From the NCBI GenBank assembly GCA_027448945.1, contig DAIDMQ010000033.1, forward strand, positions 24,005 through 88,004: a stretch of 64,000 nt of DNA. The letters are read 5' to 3'. This stretch comes from Gallionellaceae bacterium (lineage in GTDB: Bacteria; Pseudomonadota; Gammaproteobacteria; Burkholderiales; Gallionellaceae). Both the position numbers and the translations under genes were made by a program. The first letter of the stretch is position 1; each line of letters starts with the position of its first letter. Positions 1-9,805 of this stretch are shown here, piece after piece. The notes below the pieces were generated by a model, which did no database searches, was not told the origin of the DNA, and saw only the letters and a program-made list of their open reading frames with translations.

Positions 1-1214
1 TGCCGGAAACCCACATCGCAACAACGTATGTAGTCGCACCGATCAGAGCGATCCAGAAGTGCACGTTAACCAGACGGTCAGAGTACATTTCTGTGTTCCA
101 CAACTTCTTAACCATATGGTAAAGAGCACCGAAGGAAATCATGGACATCCAGCCCAGAGCGCCCGCATGCACGTGACCAACAGTCCAGTCGGTATAGTGA
201 GACAACGCGTTCACAGACTTGATCGCCATAACTGGGCCGTCAAATGTGGACATCGCGTAGAAAGCCATCGCCGTTACCAGGAAACGCAAGATGTAGTCAG
301 TACGCAGCTTGTCCCATGCACCGGACAAAGTCATCATACCGTTCATCGCACCGCCCCATGAAGGGATGATCATCGCCAAGGAGATTGCAGCACCCAAGGA
401 GCCAGTCCAGTCAGGCAACGCTGTGTATTGCAGATGGTGGGCACCCAACCATACGTAACCGAAAGTCAATGTCCAGAAGTGCAACACAGACAAACGATAC
501 GAGAACACTGGACGACCAGATTGCTTAGGGATGAAGTAGTACATGATGCCGAGGAAACCACCAGTCAGGTAGAAACCAACCGCATTGTGACCCCACCACC
601 ACTGGATCATAGCGTCTTGAACGCCAGAGTAGATCGAGTAGGAAGTAGCCCAATCCACAGGGATAGCCAAGCTATTCACAACGTGCAGGTAAGTGATCAT
701 CACGATCATACCCATGGTGAACCAATTAGACACATACATGTGAGAAGTCTTGCGTATTGCGTTGGTCATCACATAGTTCAGGCCGTAAGACAACCAAACT
801 ACTGCGATCATGATATCCACCCACCACGGCAACTCAGCGTACTCCTTACCTTGGGACATACCCATAGGCAAAGTGATCACTGCGCAGATGATAATGGCTT
901 GCCAGCCCCAGAAATGAAACCAAGCCAACTTGTTACTCCACAACTTGGTTGCACCCGTGCGCTGCACGATGTAGTAACCCGTTGCAAACAAAACGTTACC
1001 GCCAAAAGCAAAAATAACCGCATTGGTATGCAGTGGACGCAAACGTCCGAAAGTGATTTCAGGTATATCAAAGTTCAAAAACGGCCACGCCAATTCCGAT
1101 GCCACATACACACCGATGAACGTACCCACTACACCAAAGATAATCGCCGCGATGGTGAACCACCGGACAACATCCATGTCGTACTTTACTGGTGTCGCAT
1201 TAGTTGCTTCCACA
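1..1214 (-). CDS. ccoN: cbb3-type cytochrome c oxidase subunit I (partial)
   Basis: Catalytic subunit of the high-affinity haem-copper terminal oxidase in the inner membrane; it reduces oxygen at the haem b3-CuB site. The gene runs off the left edge, so about 404 N-terminal residues of the usual 470-480 are visible. I see the ligand-type histidine motifs [13 protein letters not shown], the HH pair in [11 protein letters not shown] and [11 protein letters not shown], all within hydrophobic segments. The start is GTG at 1214, chosen because GGAGGAG lies six bases upstream and the next residues ([11 protein letters not shown]) lead into the first membrane helix. ccoO and ccoP would lie off the left edge. 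A 297-base upstream gap holds a perfect palindrome that may be a redox operator. The identification is secure. Confidence 0.95.
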
Positions 1215-1352
1215 AGTATCTCCTCCCGAGAGCAAGTTAAAAAAACGACGGCCCCCCACCTTGAAGTTCAAAGTAAAAGTACCATCTCTTCCGTACAGCT
1301 TAAAAAAAGCTCGGCAATGATGACATACCTATTGCGAGCGAGTAAAGATTTA

Positions 1353-1371
1353 ATGCGACAAAATGTCGCAT
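1353..1371. promoter_or_regulatory. Perfect palindrome, possible redox operator upstream of ccoN
   Basis: ATGCGACA and TGTCGCAT form 8-base arms around an AAA spacer, about 140 bases upstream of the ccoN start. The GCGAC...GTCGC core resembles the GCGNC-type half-sites described for RegA/PrrA-family redox response regulators, which control oxidase genes in other proteobacteria. The palindrome is seen directly; the regulator is inferred. No convincing TTGAT-N4-ATCAA FNR site was found nearby. The rest of the 1215-1511 gap shows no gene. Confidence 0.45.
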
Positions 1372-1511
1372 ATACCCTTGTAAACCAATCAAGAATAGAA
1401 ACTATTCCAACAACAATTCCGATAGTTAAGTGCAAAACTCTATAAACGATTATTTTGTAACAATGACCCTTTCCGCTCGAATTTAATGCATTAGTTAGGG
1501 AACTTTTACTT

Positions 1512-2270
1512 CTATCGATACTCTTTTACTAAATTTTGCTGACGTCGACTGATGGGTAACAATTCATCTATACCCTGTAACTTGACCAACCAACCACTCT
1601 CATTTTCGTCCCCACCCTTTTGGAAGCCGACGATGGCATCTTTAGCCACGATGCAGTTGCGGTGTATACGCACAAATCGTGTAGCGAATTCTTTCTCTAG
1701 TGCAGTCAATGATTCTTCCAACAGGAATTCTCTTTCCGCCGTACGAACTGTGATGTATTTCAATTCGGCGCGCAAATAGAGCACTTGCTCGACGGGAACC
1801 AGCTGGATTTTGCCGCGCTCATGTATAGAAAGATGCTTGCGTGGCTCTGGTAACAATTCCCTCAAAACCTCTGTTTGTACTGGCACGGCATCTCGGGCTC
1901 GACTCAATGCTTCGAACAACCGCCCCAAACGTATGGGTTTGAGCAGATAGTCTATCGCTCTTAGTTCAAAAGCCTTGATTGCATAAGCATCATACGCCGT
2001 GGTGAAGATGATCAAGGGCGGCTTATCCAACTTTTGCAAATGCTGCGCCAACTCTATGCCGTCCATCTGCGGCATGCGGATATCCATCAACACCACATCT
2101 ACCGGCGCTTCAACCAATTTATCCAAGGCCTCTTGCCCGTTGCTTGCCTCACCAACGACTTCTAGCGCGATCTGTTCATTACAGTCATGCAGCAGCTCAC
2201 GCAGACGGTTACGCGCCGGCGGCTCGTCATCCACGATAAACACCCTCAAAGCCAGCTCTATCATAGTCAT
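1512..2270 (-). CDS. LytTR-family response regulator (AlgR-like)
   Basis: Two-domain response regulator of 252 residues. Residues about 8-125 are a receiver domain: acidic pocket IVDDEPP, phosphoacceptor aspartate in VLMDIRMPQMDG, lysine in LLKPI. Residues about 145-250 are a LytTR DNA-binding domain (FVRIHRNCIV). The ATG overlaps the stop of the upstream kinase gene by four bases (ATGA), with GGAGGT five bases ahead, so the two are translationally coupled. Divergence of the pair from argH is the arrangement known for fimS/algZ-algR in Pseudomonas, which supports AlgR-like identity. hemC, which often follows algR, is absent. Targets cannot be read from the sequence. Confidence 0.88.
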   Translation of the reverse strand: MTMIELALRVFIVDDEPPARNRLRELLHDCNEQIALEVVGEASNGQEALDKLVEAPVDVVLMDIRMPQMDGIELAQHLQKLDKPPLIIFTTAYDAYAIKAFELRAIDYLLKPIRLGRLFEALSRARDAVPVQTEVLRELLPEPRKHLSIHERGKIQLVPVEQVLYLRAELKYITVRTAEREFLLEESLTALEKEFATRFVRIHRNCIVAKDAIVGFQKGGDENESGWLVKLQGIDELLPISRRQQNLVKEYR

Positions 2271-3313
2271 GACTTACCTCCATTTATACTTGGCATAGTG
2301 ATTTCCACACGATACTTGTCCTTATTTATTTCCACGTGGTAACTCGCTTCCGCATCAAATAACAGCTCCAGTCGCTCGCGTATATTTTGTAGCGCCATCT
2401 TGTTTCCCTTATGTGACTTATTCGAGTTCGTATTGCTGGGATTTTCAACCACCAGTCGCAATCCCTTACCATGATTAGATATGGCGACACCAATGCAACC
2501 ACCTGCCGCTAAAGGCTCTATGCCGTGATACACGGCATTTTCCAAAAGAGGCTGCAACAAAAGGGGGGGTATTGCTTCACTCATACACGCTGCCTCCACC
2601 TCCCATATCACTTGCAATCGCTCTGCACCCATCCGTAACTGTTCCAACGCCACATATTGTTTAGCCAAGGCAAGTTCCTGTGCGACTGGCACTAAATCAT
2701 GCGTTTCTGTCATCGCCATCCTGAAAAGGTCCGACATATCTTCAAGTGCCGTCTCGGCGCGCTTGGGCTGCGCTCTAACAATAGATAACACTGCATTGAT
2801 GGTATTAAACAGGAAGTGCGGTCGTATACGCGCCCTTAGCACTTGCAAACGAGCATCATGCAAAGCCCTGGAGAGGACTTGCGCGCGGTAACGAAAATAC
2901 ATCAGCATGACCCAACACACGAGCACGCTGATGACGGCATACTGCACCATATCGAAATACTCACCCTGAGTTGCGAATGGCTGGAACACCTCGCTCCCCA
3001 CAACGTAGATTACCAGCGTAATCGCAGTTATCATCAAGATGACGATCAAAACGCCCTGCCGATATGCCATTTTTCTTAACATCGGCTGCATCACCCATAG
3101 CAGCAACATCGATGTAAATAGCACAGGCGCCAACAAAGCCGATATCTGCATCCACCTATATAGGACATCCCATCCACTATCCGCGTCGATGAAAGCTTTT
3201 AGCAGAGCCAAGCTATTGCTAAGTAACAAGATACGCAGGCTGATGCCCAGATTGCGGAAATCTGGCAATGCGTCTAGATAGTTATTTTGTTTTATACTGC
3301 GCGCCTTCTTCAT
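2267..3313 (-). CDS. LytS/AlgZ-type sensor histidine kinase
   Basis: Membrane sensor kinase of 348 residues, partner of the adjacent LytTR regulator. The N-terminal part has several hydrophobic segments and no large periplasmic domain. The His_kinase motif RPHFLFNTINA carries the phosphorylated histidine, and the ATPase N-box is seen in LLQPLLENAVYHG. The start is ATG at 3313, because it has AGGA eight to nine bases upstream. An in-frame extension upstream would run antisense into argH and is not credible. The gene lies 78 bases from the divergent argH, and the stop overlaps the regulator start. The stimulus is unknown; the family is secure and the AlgZ relationship is inferred from synteny. 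Confidence 0.87.
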   Translation of the reverse strand: MKKARSIKQNNYLDALPDFRNLGISLRILLLSNSLALLKAFIDADSGWDVLYRWMQISALLAPVLFTSMLLLWVMQPMLRKMAYRQGVLIVILMITAITLVIYVVGSEVFQPFATQGEYFDMVQYAVISVLVCWVMLMYFRYRAQVLSRALHDARLQVLRARIRPHFLFNTINAVLSIVRAQPKRAETALEDMSDLFRMAMTETHDLVPVAQELALAKQYVALEQLRMGAERLQVIWEVEAACMSEAIPPLLLQPLLENAVYHGIEPLAAGGCIGVAISNHGKGLRLVVENPSNTNSNKSHKGNKMALQNIRERLELLFDAEASYHVEINKDKYRVEITMPSINGGKS

Positions 3314-3391
3314 GGCGATACATCCTCGTTTATTGCCTCTACATATTACTAAGCACAGTATCCTAGATACCGTGCGGATTCTGGACAAATC

Positions 3392-4786
3392 ATGACTAGC
3401 ATACAAGATAAAAACACCTGGTCGGGTCGTTTCAATGAACCAGTGGCCGAATTGGTCAAACGCTACACCGCCTCCGTCAGTTTCGATCAAAAGCTGGCAC
3501 TCTTCGACATCCAAGGATCTCTTGCGCATGCCAACATGCTGTCTCACTGCGACATTATCGCCACACAGGATCTAAGCGACATTCAGCGTGGCTTGGCACA
3601 GATTCAGGCAGAGATATTGGCGGGTGAATTTGTTTGGTCACTGGATCTGGAAGACGTACACCTAAATATCGAGAAACGACTGACCACCCTAGTTGGCGAC
3701 GCAGGCAAACGTTTGCACACCGGTCGCTCTCGTAACGATCAAGTCGCTACCGATGTACGACTGTATCTGCGCGACGCCATTGATCAGTTAGTCCAATTAA
3801 TCAAAGAATTGCAGTCCGCTTTACTGGACTTGGCTCAGCATCACACACTGACCATCATGCCGGGCTTCACCCATTTGCAAGTTGCTCAGCCGATCAGTTT
3901 TGCACATCATTTGATGGCCTATTTCGAAATGCTCAAGCGCGATGCAGAACGCTTGCAAGACTGTAGAAGTCGGGTCAACCGCTTGCCGCTAGGCGCTGCT
4001 GCACTGGCTGGCACCAGCTATCCAATCAATCGCCAGATGGTTGCCGAATCACTGGGCTTCGAGACAGTATGCGAGAACTCGCTGGATGCCGTTTCGGATC
4101 GTGATTTTGCGATCGAATTCACCGCAGCAGCCGCTCTGATCATGACGCATCTGTCGCGCTTTTCCGAAGAGCTGATTTTATGGATGAGCCCGATGGTCGG
4201 CTTCATCGACATCGCTGATCGCTTCTGCACAGGCTCATCCATCATGCCGCAAAAGAAAAATCCCGATGTACCCGAATTAGTACGCGGCAAAACCGGTCGA
4301 GTGAATGGTCATTTGATCGCGCTACTCACTTTGATGAAAGGCCAGCCACTGGCTTACAACAAAGACAATCAAGAGGACAAAGAGCCTTTATTTGATACCG
4401 TCGATACACTGACCCAAACACTGCGTATCTACGCCGACATGATCACCGGCATCAAAGTTAAGCCCGAGGCTATGCGCGCTGCAGCACTGCAAGGCTATGC
4501 GACTGCGACAGACCTGGCCGATTACTTGGTGAAAAAAGGCCTGCCGTTCCGGGATGCACATGAAGCCGTAGCCTTGGCCGTACGTTATGCTGAACAGCGT
4601 GGTTGCGATCTTGCCGATATTGCGCTCGCCGACCTGCAGAACTTCTCAGCACTCATCAGCGATGATATTTATCAAGTCTTATCTCTGGAAGGCTCGCTGG
4701 CTAGCCGTGACCACATCGGTGGAACCGCACCCAAACAGGTTGCGGCAGCGATTGCACGCGGTTGGGACTATCTGAGCAAACGATAG
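3392..4786 (+). CDS. argH: Argininosuccinate lyase
   Basis: Last step of arginine biosynthesis: splits argininosuccinate into arginine and fumarate, in the cytoplasm as a homotetramer. The 464-residue length is typical. The fumarase/aspartase superfamily signature [12 protein letters not shown] lies near residue 280, and [12 protein letters not shown] near residue 110 is the substrate-binding region. The ATG at 3392 starts the usual N-terminus (NTWSGRF follows); the ribosome site is weak. The gene is monocistronic and divergent from the AlgZ/AlgR-like pair, the conserved neighbourhood in Pseudomonas and some betaproteobacteria. Confidence 0.98.
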   Translation: MTSIQDKNTWSGRFNEPVAELVKRYTASVSFDQKLALFDIQGSLAHANMLSHCDIIATQDLSDIQRGLAQIQAEILAGEFVWSLDLEDVHLNIEKRLTTLVGDAGKRLHTGRSRNDQVATDVRLYLRDAIDQLVQLIKELQSALLDLAQHHTLTIMPGFTHLQVAQPISFAHHLMAYFEMLKRDAERLQDCRSRVNRLPLGAAALAGTSYPINRQMVAESLGFETVCENSLDAVSDRDFAIEFTAAAALIMTHLSRFSEELILWMSPMVGFIDIADRFCTGSSIMPQKKNPDVPELVRGKTGRVNGHLIALLTLMKGQPLAYNKDNQEDKEPLFDTVDTLTQTLRIYADMITGIKVKPEAMRAAALQGYATATDLADYLVKKGLPFRDAHEAVALAVRYAEQRGCDLADIALADLQNFSALISDDIYQVLSLEGSLASRDHIGGTAPKQVAAAIARGWDYLSKR

Positions 4787-4828
4787 GCAAAAAACATAAG
4801 GGCGCGACTATCCTAACAACCGATAGTG

Positions 4829-4860
4829 AAAAAAATTGGGCGATCTGTGCGAACGCCCAA
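4829..4860 (-). terminator. Rho-independent terminator after grxD operon
   Basis: Read on the minus strand, TTGGGCG and CGCCCAA form a 7-base-pair stem around an 11-base loop followed by seven T residues. It is about 115 bases downstream of the grxD stop and faces argH, so it likely ends the metK-hemA-prfA-prmC-grxD transcript. Confidence 0.65.
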
Positions 4861-4873
4861 ATAGGAGGAGAGT

Positions 4874-4957
4874 ATGAAAGAGAGTCGTTCCCAACTCAGA
4901 ACTTCAGCACTCGGGATGAACTATAAACACCCCCTCCCACAATGCCTATATGCATGA
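4874..4957 (+). CDS. Possible 27-residue small ORF with strong ribosome site
   Basis: An ATG at 4874 is preceded by AGGAGGAG at near-ideal spacing and opens a 27-codon frame ending in TGA at 4955-4957. The peptide is basic and polar (begins MKESRSQL) with no signal peptide or membrane segment. It sits in the gap between convergent argH and grxD. The only support is the strong Shine-Dalgarno match. It may equally be untranslated sequence on the strand opposite the grxD 3' region. Confidence 0.2.
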   Translation: MKESRSQLRTSALGMNYKHPLPQCLYA

Positions 4958-4975
4958 ATATCTATATATTTTGGC

Positions 4976-5290
4976 CTATGCCACCAGCATTGCTTTCAAC
5001 TCACCGTTCTGATACATCTCTGTCATGATGTCTGAACCACCCACGAATTCACCTTTGATGTAGAGCTGCGGAATAGTTGGCCAGTTGGCATAGTCTTTGA
5101 TGCCTTGACGTATCGCTTCATCCTGCAACACATCCACTGTGTAGAGTTCTTTCACACCCAAAGCATTCAAGATACGTACTGCATTCGCGGAAAATCCACA
5201 CTGCGGGAATTTTGGATTGCCCTTCATATAAAGCACCACTTCATGCGTAGTGACTTGTTCATTTATGACTTTATGAATATCGGTGCTCAT
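4976..5290 (-). CDS. grxD: Monothiol glutaredoxin, Grx4 family
   Basis: Small cytoplasmic CGFS-type glutaredoxin of 104 residues. These proteins bind a [2Fe-2S] cluster with glutathione and pass it to apoproteins. The CGFS site is at residues 31-34 (PQCGFSANAV), and WPTIPQLY and GGSDIM are the conserved glutathione-binding regions. The ATG at 5290 has GGT-type complementarity upstream. It is the last gene of the metK-hemA-prfA-prmC-grxD run, 54 bases after prmC. Confidence 0.96.
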   Translation of the reverse strand: MSTDIHKVINEQVTTHEVVLYMKGNPKFPQCGFSANAVRILNALGVKELYTVDVLQDEAIRQGIKDYANWPTIPQLYIKGEFVGGSDIMTEMYQNGELKAMLVA

Positions 5291-5344
5291 ATCTATTACC
5301 TGAATTAAATGATCGGGAATTGTAGATAGATATACGCCCTGACG

Positions 5345-6196
5345 TCAAGCTTGCCCGCCGCTCACTCGCGCAATACCTGACAAATCACATGCGGAAAATA
5401 TCTGCTGAAAACCAGAAAGCCGTAAAATTTCACGTACTTGTTCAGCTTGATCATAGCCATGTTCCAGCATAAGCCAGCCTTCCTTGCTGAGATATTGCAT
5501 GGCGCCAGCGCAGATACAACGAATATCATCAAGCCCGTCTGGGCCTGCAGTCAGCGCTGTAATGGGCTCGTAGCGCACATCCCCCAACCTCAAGTGTTCA
5601 TCACCTTCAGCGATATAAGGCGGGTTGGAGACAATGACATTGAAGCGTTGCTTGCCTAAAACAGCGAACCAATCACTTTGCAAAAAGTTCACATTCTCTA
5701 TCGCAAGCTCGCGCTGATTCTGCTGCGCCACCCGTAAAGCCTCTAATGAAGTATCGACCGCAACGACACCGGATGCCGGACGCTCACTCGCGATACTCAA
5801 TGCAATCGCGCCACTACCCGTACCTAAATCCAAGATTCGCATACCCATCGAGGCTGGTATACGCTGCAAGGCCAACTCAACCAGCAACTCGGTATCCGGC
5901 CTGGGAATAAGGGTCGCGTGTGTCACCTTAAAGTTCAAACCAAAAAATTCGCGTACACCCAATAAGTAGGCAATAGGCTCGCCCTGTAGGCGCCGTTGAT
6001 AGAGCGCGAGATATATTTGCTGCTGCTTGTCATCTAAGATTTGCTCGGCGTGCGCGATAAGATAGGCGCGATTTACACTAAGCACAGACTGCAACAGACA
6101 TTGCACTTCAATGCGCGCAGTGCTGGCGTCCAAGCTCAATGCAGCTTGCAATGATTTGCTGTGATCCGACAAGGCAGCTTTTATCGTTAGGTGCAT
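5345..6196 (-). CDS. prmC: Release factor glutamine methyltransferase
   Basis: SAM-dependent methyltransferase that N5-methylates the glutamine of the GGQ motif in RF1 and RF2. The 283-residue protein has an N-terminal helical domain, the SAM-binding motif DLGTGSGAIAL (about 123-133) and the glutamine-binding NPPY motif at 191-194. It directly follows prfA, its substrate gene, on the same strand with a 27-base gap, the classic hemA-prfA-prmC order known from E. coli. Confidence 0.97.
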   Translation of the reverse strand: MHLTIKAALSDHSKSLQAALSLDASTARIEVQCLLQSVLSVNRAYLIAHAEQILDDKQQQIYLALYQRRLQGEPIAYLLGVREFFGLNFKVTHATLIPRPDTELLVELALQRIPASMGMRILDLGTGSGAIALSIASERPASGVVAVDTSLEALRVAQQNQRELAIENVNFLQSDWFAVLGKQRFNVIVSNPPYIAEGDEHLRLGDVRYEPITALTAGPDGLDDIRCICAGAMQYLSKEGWLMLEHGYDQAEQVREILRLSGFQQIFSACDLSGIARVSGGQA

Positions 6197-6223
6197 GGCC
6201 GCTTCTACTGCAATCGGTCGGAA

Positions 6224-7312
6224 CTATTGAAGTACGTCTTCAGCCATCGCCGCCAACTGCTCAGCCTGATGTTCGGCCATTAGCGCATTGGCGAGTTCAC
6301 TGATATCGCCATCCATGATGGCATCCATTTTGTACAGCGTCAGATTGATGCGATGGTCGGTGACGCGCCCTTGGGGATAGTTGTAGGTGCGTATTCGTTC
6401 CGAGCGATCACCACTACCTACCAAGCTCTTGCGAGTCGCGGCAATCTTGGCATTCTGCTCGCGCACTTGCGCGTCCATGATGCGTGCAGCCAGCACCCGC
6501 ATTGCTTGCGCCTTGTTCTGGTGTTGCGAACGACCATCCTGACACTCGACTACCACGCCGGTAGGAAGATGCGTGATACGCACCGCCGAATCGGTCTTAT
6601 TGATGTGCTGACCACCCGCACCCGAAGCACGAAAGGTATCGATACGCAAATCGGCAGGATTGAGTACAACATCGCTGACTTCGTCGACTTCGGGCAAGAT
6701 CGCCACGGTACACGCCGAGGTGTGTACGCGCCCCTGCGTCTCGGTAGCAGGTACTCGCTGCACACGATGCGCGCCGGATTCGAACTTCAACACCGAGTAA
6801 GCACCCTGCCCCACGATGCGGGCGATGACTTCTTTGTAACCACCCATCTCACCAAGACTTTCCGAAATGATCTCCACTTGCCAGCGGCGACGCTCGGCGA
6901 AACGTGTATACATACGAAAAAGATCTCCCGCGAATATTGCCGCCTCATCACCGCCAGTACCCGCACGCACTTCCAGAAATACGCTGCGCTCGTCATTGGG
7001 ATCTTTGGGTAATAACTGCAACTGAAGTTGACTCGCCAACTGAGCCAACTTTTCATTACCCTGTTCGATCTCCAACTCAGCGAATTCTCGCATCTCAGGG
7101 TCGGACATCATCTCTTGCGCAGTCTCGATATCCCCGAGGCAAGCCTGATAAGCGTGATACAACTCGACAACCGGTTCAAGCTCAGAACGTTCGCGATTCA
7201 ACTTGCGGAACGTATCCATATCCTTGGTGGCTTGTTCGGTACTCAGGAGCTCATTGACTTCAAGCAGACGCTCGCCCAGCTGGGCGAGTTTGGCGGCGAT
7301 ACTAGGATTCAT
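6224..7312 (-). CDS. prfA: Peptide chain release factor 1
   Basis: RF1 recognises UAA and UAG stop codons and triggers peptide release. Of 362 residues, the codon-recognition PAT tripeptide is at 188-190 ([10 protein letters not shown]) and the catalytic GGQ at 233-235 (GAGGQHIN). The length is normal and no frameshift is present, as expected for RF1 rather than RF2. Its ATG overlaps the hemA stop by one base (TAATG), indicating translational coupling. The adjacent prmC product methylates its GGQ glutamine. Confidence 0.98.
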   Translation of the reverse strand: MNPSIAAKLAQLGERLLEVNELLSTEQATKDMDTFRKLNRERSELEPVVELYHAYQACLGDIETAQEMMSDPEMREFAELEIEQGNEKLAQLASQLQLQLLPKDPNDERSVFLEVRAGTGGDEAAIFAGDLFRMYTRFAERRRWQVEIISESLGEMGGYKEVIARIVGQGAYSVLKFESGAHRVQRVPATETQGRVHTSACTVAILPEVDEVSDVVLNPADLRIDTFRASGAGGQHINKTDSAVRITHLPTGVVVECQDGRSQHQNKAQAMRVLAARIMDAQVREQNAKIAATRKSLVGSGDRSERIRTYNYPQGRVTDHRINLTLYKMDAIMDGDISELANALMAEHQAEQLAAMAEDVLQ

Positions 7313-8565
7313 TATTCTTCGCTATGTAAGTGATACAGGCGATGCACAACTTCCAAGAAATTCTCGCGCTCGCCCCCATGCACATGATTGAGCGCGTGGG
7401 TAGGCGCATGCAGGAATTTGTTGGTCAGCCCACTGCTCATCGCTTCCAACACTTTCTCGGGCGATTCGCCCTTGGCCAACAAACGCATAGCACGCTCCAA
7501 CTCCTGACGGCGGCTGCGTTCTGCGTGGTCACGCAAAGCCCGGATGGTAGGAACGACTTCGCGTGATTCCATCCAGTGCACAAAATCCGACACTCCCGAA
7601 TCGATGATGACTTCAGCTTCTTTGACTGCACTCTGGCGTGCATCCAAGCCGTCTTTCACCACCTCCGCGATATCATCCACGCTGTAAAGGAACACATCGT
7701 TCAATTCCGCGACTTCAGACTCCACGTCGCGCGGCACTGCCAGATCGACGATAAACAAAGGCTTATGCTTGCGTGCTTTGAGTGCACGTTCGACCATACC
7801 CTTACCCAAGATGGGCAACTGACTTGCCGTACAGGTCACAATGATGTCGTGCTGGGCCAATTGTTCAGGTAACTCAGCCAGCGTGATGGCATGTCCATTA
7901 ATGCGGCGTGCCAATGTTTGCGCACGCTCCAAGGTACGGTTCGCCACCGTGATGTGCTTGGGACTGCGTGCCGCGAAATGCACAGCATTCAGCTCTATCA
8001 TCTCGCCCGCACCAATGAACAGCACACGCTGATCACTAATGCTAGGGAAGATACGCTCAGCCAAACGCACGGCAGCCGCAGCCATAGAAACCAAGTTCGC
8101 ACCGATCTCCGTCTGGGTGCGCACATCTTTAGCAACCGAGAAAGTGCGCTGGAACAACTTGTGCAACAGAAAACCCAGCGTACCCGCCTCTTCAGCCTGA
8201 CGTACCGCCTGCTTCATCTGGCCTAGTATCTGCGGCTCGCCCAACACCATAGAGTCCAAACCACTGGCCACACGGAATGAATGTTTAACCGCCAACTCAC
8301 GTGGCAAAGTATAAAGATAGGGTTCCAGATCCTTGCGCGGCAACTTGTGATATTCAGCCAACCAATCGACCGCATGACCGGGTTCCGCCGCATTGCAATA
8401 CAACTCCATGCGATTACAAGTGGACAGGATGGCGGCTTCTTTCGCGGCACCGTTCTCAACCAGATCGCGCAGCGCGTTTTCCATCCCGTCCGCATTGAAA
8501 GCGACCTGCTCTCTCACTGCGAGAGGAGCGGTTTGATGGTTTAAGCCGAATGCGTAGAGTTGCAT
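7312..8565 (-). CDS. hemA: Glutamyl-tRNA reductase
   Basis: First committed enzyme of C5-pathway tetrapyrrole synthesis: NADPH-dependent reduction of glutamyl-tRNA to glutamate-1-semialdehyde. The 417-residue protein has the catalytic cysteine at residue 50 in STCNRMELY, the conserved [15 protein letters not shown] segment and a Rossmann-type domain (VLFIGAGEM). The start at 8565 gives the standard N-terminus. It lies seven bases downstream of metK and overlaps prfA by one base. Haem made by this route would serve the cbb3 oxidase and cytochrome c encoded elsewhere in the window. Confidence 0.98.
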   Translation of the reverse strand: MQLYAFGLNHQTAPLAVREQVAFNADGMENALRDLVENGAAKEAAILSTCNRMELYCNAAEPGHAVDWLAEYHKLPRKDLEPYLYTLPRELAVKHSFRVASGLDSMVLGEPQILGQMKQAVRQAEEAGTLGFLLHKLFQRTFSVAKDVRTQTEIGANLVSMAAAAVRLAERIFPSISDQRVLFIGAGEMIELNAVHFAARSPKHITVANRTLERAQTLARRINGHAITLAELPEQLAQHDIIVTCTASQLPILGKGMVERALKARKHKPLFIVDLAVPRDVESEVAELNDVFLYSVDDIAEVVKDGLDARQSAVKEAEVIIDSGVSDFVHWMESREVVPTIRALRDHAERSRRQELERAMRLLAKGESPEKVLEAMSSGLTNKFLHAPTHALNHVHGGERENFLEVVHRLYHLHSEE

Positions 8566-8572
8566 GATCTAT

Positions 8573-9736
8573 TTATTTCGCTGCATCTTCTCTGAGGGCG
8601 ATGGCCTTGTCGGTATTTTCCCAGGTGAAGCCAGGCTCTTCGCGACCGAAGTGACCGTATGCCGCCGTATTTTCGTAAATAGGGCGCAACAGATCCAACA
8701 TCTGCACGATACCCTTGGGGCGCAAATCGAAATGACGCAATACCAAAGCGGTCAATTTCTCGTTCGAGATCTTGCCTGTACCGTAAGTGTCGACCATCAC
8801 ACTGGTAGGCTGTGCCACACCAATCGCGTAAGAAATCTGAACCAGGCAGCGGCTTGCCAAACCGGCGGCAACGATGTTCTTCGCGACATAGCGGCCAGCA
8901 TAAGCGGCAGAACGGTCAACCTTGGAAGGATCTTTACCGGAGAATGCACCGCCGCCATGAGGCGCAGCACCACCATAGGTGTCAACAATAATCTTACGGC
9001 CAGTCAAACCGCAATCACCTTGTGGCCCACCGATAACGAAACGACCTGTGGGGTTGACCAAATAATTGATTTTGCCCTTAATCAACTCCTTGGGCAGCAT
9101 AGGCTTGATAATCTCTTCGATCGCCGCTTCGCGAATCTGCTCTAGTGTCATTTCTGGTGCGTGCTGAGTAGACAGCACGACTGTGTCGATAGCGTGTGGC
9201 TTGCCATCCACGTATTTGATGGTGACTTGTGATTTTGCATCTGGGCGCAACCATGGCAAACGTCCGTCATGACGCATCTCAGCCTGACGCTCGACCACAC
9301 GGTGAGCCAGATAGATTGCCAAAGGCATCAAGGTAGGCGTTTCGTCACAGGCATAACCGAACATCAGCCCTTGGTCGCCGGCACCTTGATTCAGGAAATC
9401 GTCAGAAGCACGATCCACACCTTGCGCAATGTCGGGACTTTGCTTGTCGTATGCCACCAATACCGCGCAGCCTTTGTAGTCGATACCGTAGTCAGTATTG
9501 TCGTAACCGATGCGCTTGATGGTATTGCGTGCAACTTGGATGTAATCCACATTGGCAGTCGTAGTGATTTCGCCGGCCAGGACTACCAAGCCTGTGTTAG
9601 TCAATGTCTCGGCAGCTACACGCGCATACGGGTCTTGCGTTAGAATCGCGTCCAGAATCGCATCGGAAATTTGGTCTGCAACTTTATCCGGATGACCTTC
9701 GGAGACCGATTCAGAGGTAAACAAGTATTCGCTCAT
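8573..9736 (-). CDS. metK: S-adenosylmethionine synthetase
   Basis: Makes SAM from methionine and ATP. The 387-residue protein shows the ATP-binding [27 protein letters not shown] and the P-loop-like [19 protein letters not shown]. It is the first gene of the minus-strand run and is divergent from the acyltransferase pair, with only about 70 bases between start codons. No SAM or SAH riboswitch was recognised in that short leader. SAM is the cofactor of the PrmC enzyme encoded downstream in the same run. Confidence 0.98.
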   Translation of the reverse strand: MSEYLFTSESVSEGHPDKVADQISDAILDAILTQDPYARVAAETLTNTGLVVLAGEITTTANVDYIQVARNTIKRIGYDNTDYGIDYKGCAVLVAYDKQSPDIAQGVDRASDDFLNQGAGDQGLMFGYACDETPTLMPLAIYLAHRVVERQAEMRHDGRLPWLRPDAKSQVTIKYVDGKPHAIDTVVLSTQHAPEMTLEQIREAAIEEIIKPMLPKELIKGKINYLVNPTGRFVIGGPQGDCGLTGRKIIVDTYGGAAPHGGGAFSGKDPSKVDRSAAYAGRYVAKNIVAAGLASRCLVQISYAIGVAQPTSVMVDTYGTGKISNEKLTALVLRHFDLRPKGIVQMLDLLRPIYENTAAYGHFGREEPGFTWENTDKAIALREDAAK

Positions 9737-9805
9737 AGCTGTTCCAATCCACTTAACTTAAAAATTAAAGGCGCGCATTGTAGCAAATTGTTCGCCCAAC
9801 CGCCG

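Noticed and set aside
428..1240. Long plus-strand frame of 270 codons opposite ccoN
   Set aside because: It is the antisense shadow of ccoN; its composition is histidine- and glutamine-rich as expected from reading oxidase codons backwards, and no family is recognisable.
1376..1396. FNR-type site near the ccoN promoter
   Set aside because: Only one half-site (TTGAT on the minus strand) is present; the second half does not match.
3314..3547. N-terminal extension of the AlgZ-like kinase
   Set aside because: The extension would be antisense to argH; ATG at 3313 has a ribosome site and is followed by the natural N-terminus.
9671..9805. N-terminal extension of the first acyltransferase
   Set aside because: It would overlap the metK start on the other strand and puts non-hydrophobic sequence ahead of the membrane anchor.
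9737..9805. SAM or SAH riboswitch ahead of metK
   Set aside because: The leader is too short and has no conserved core sequence of either class.
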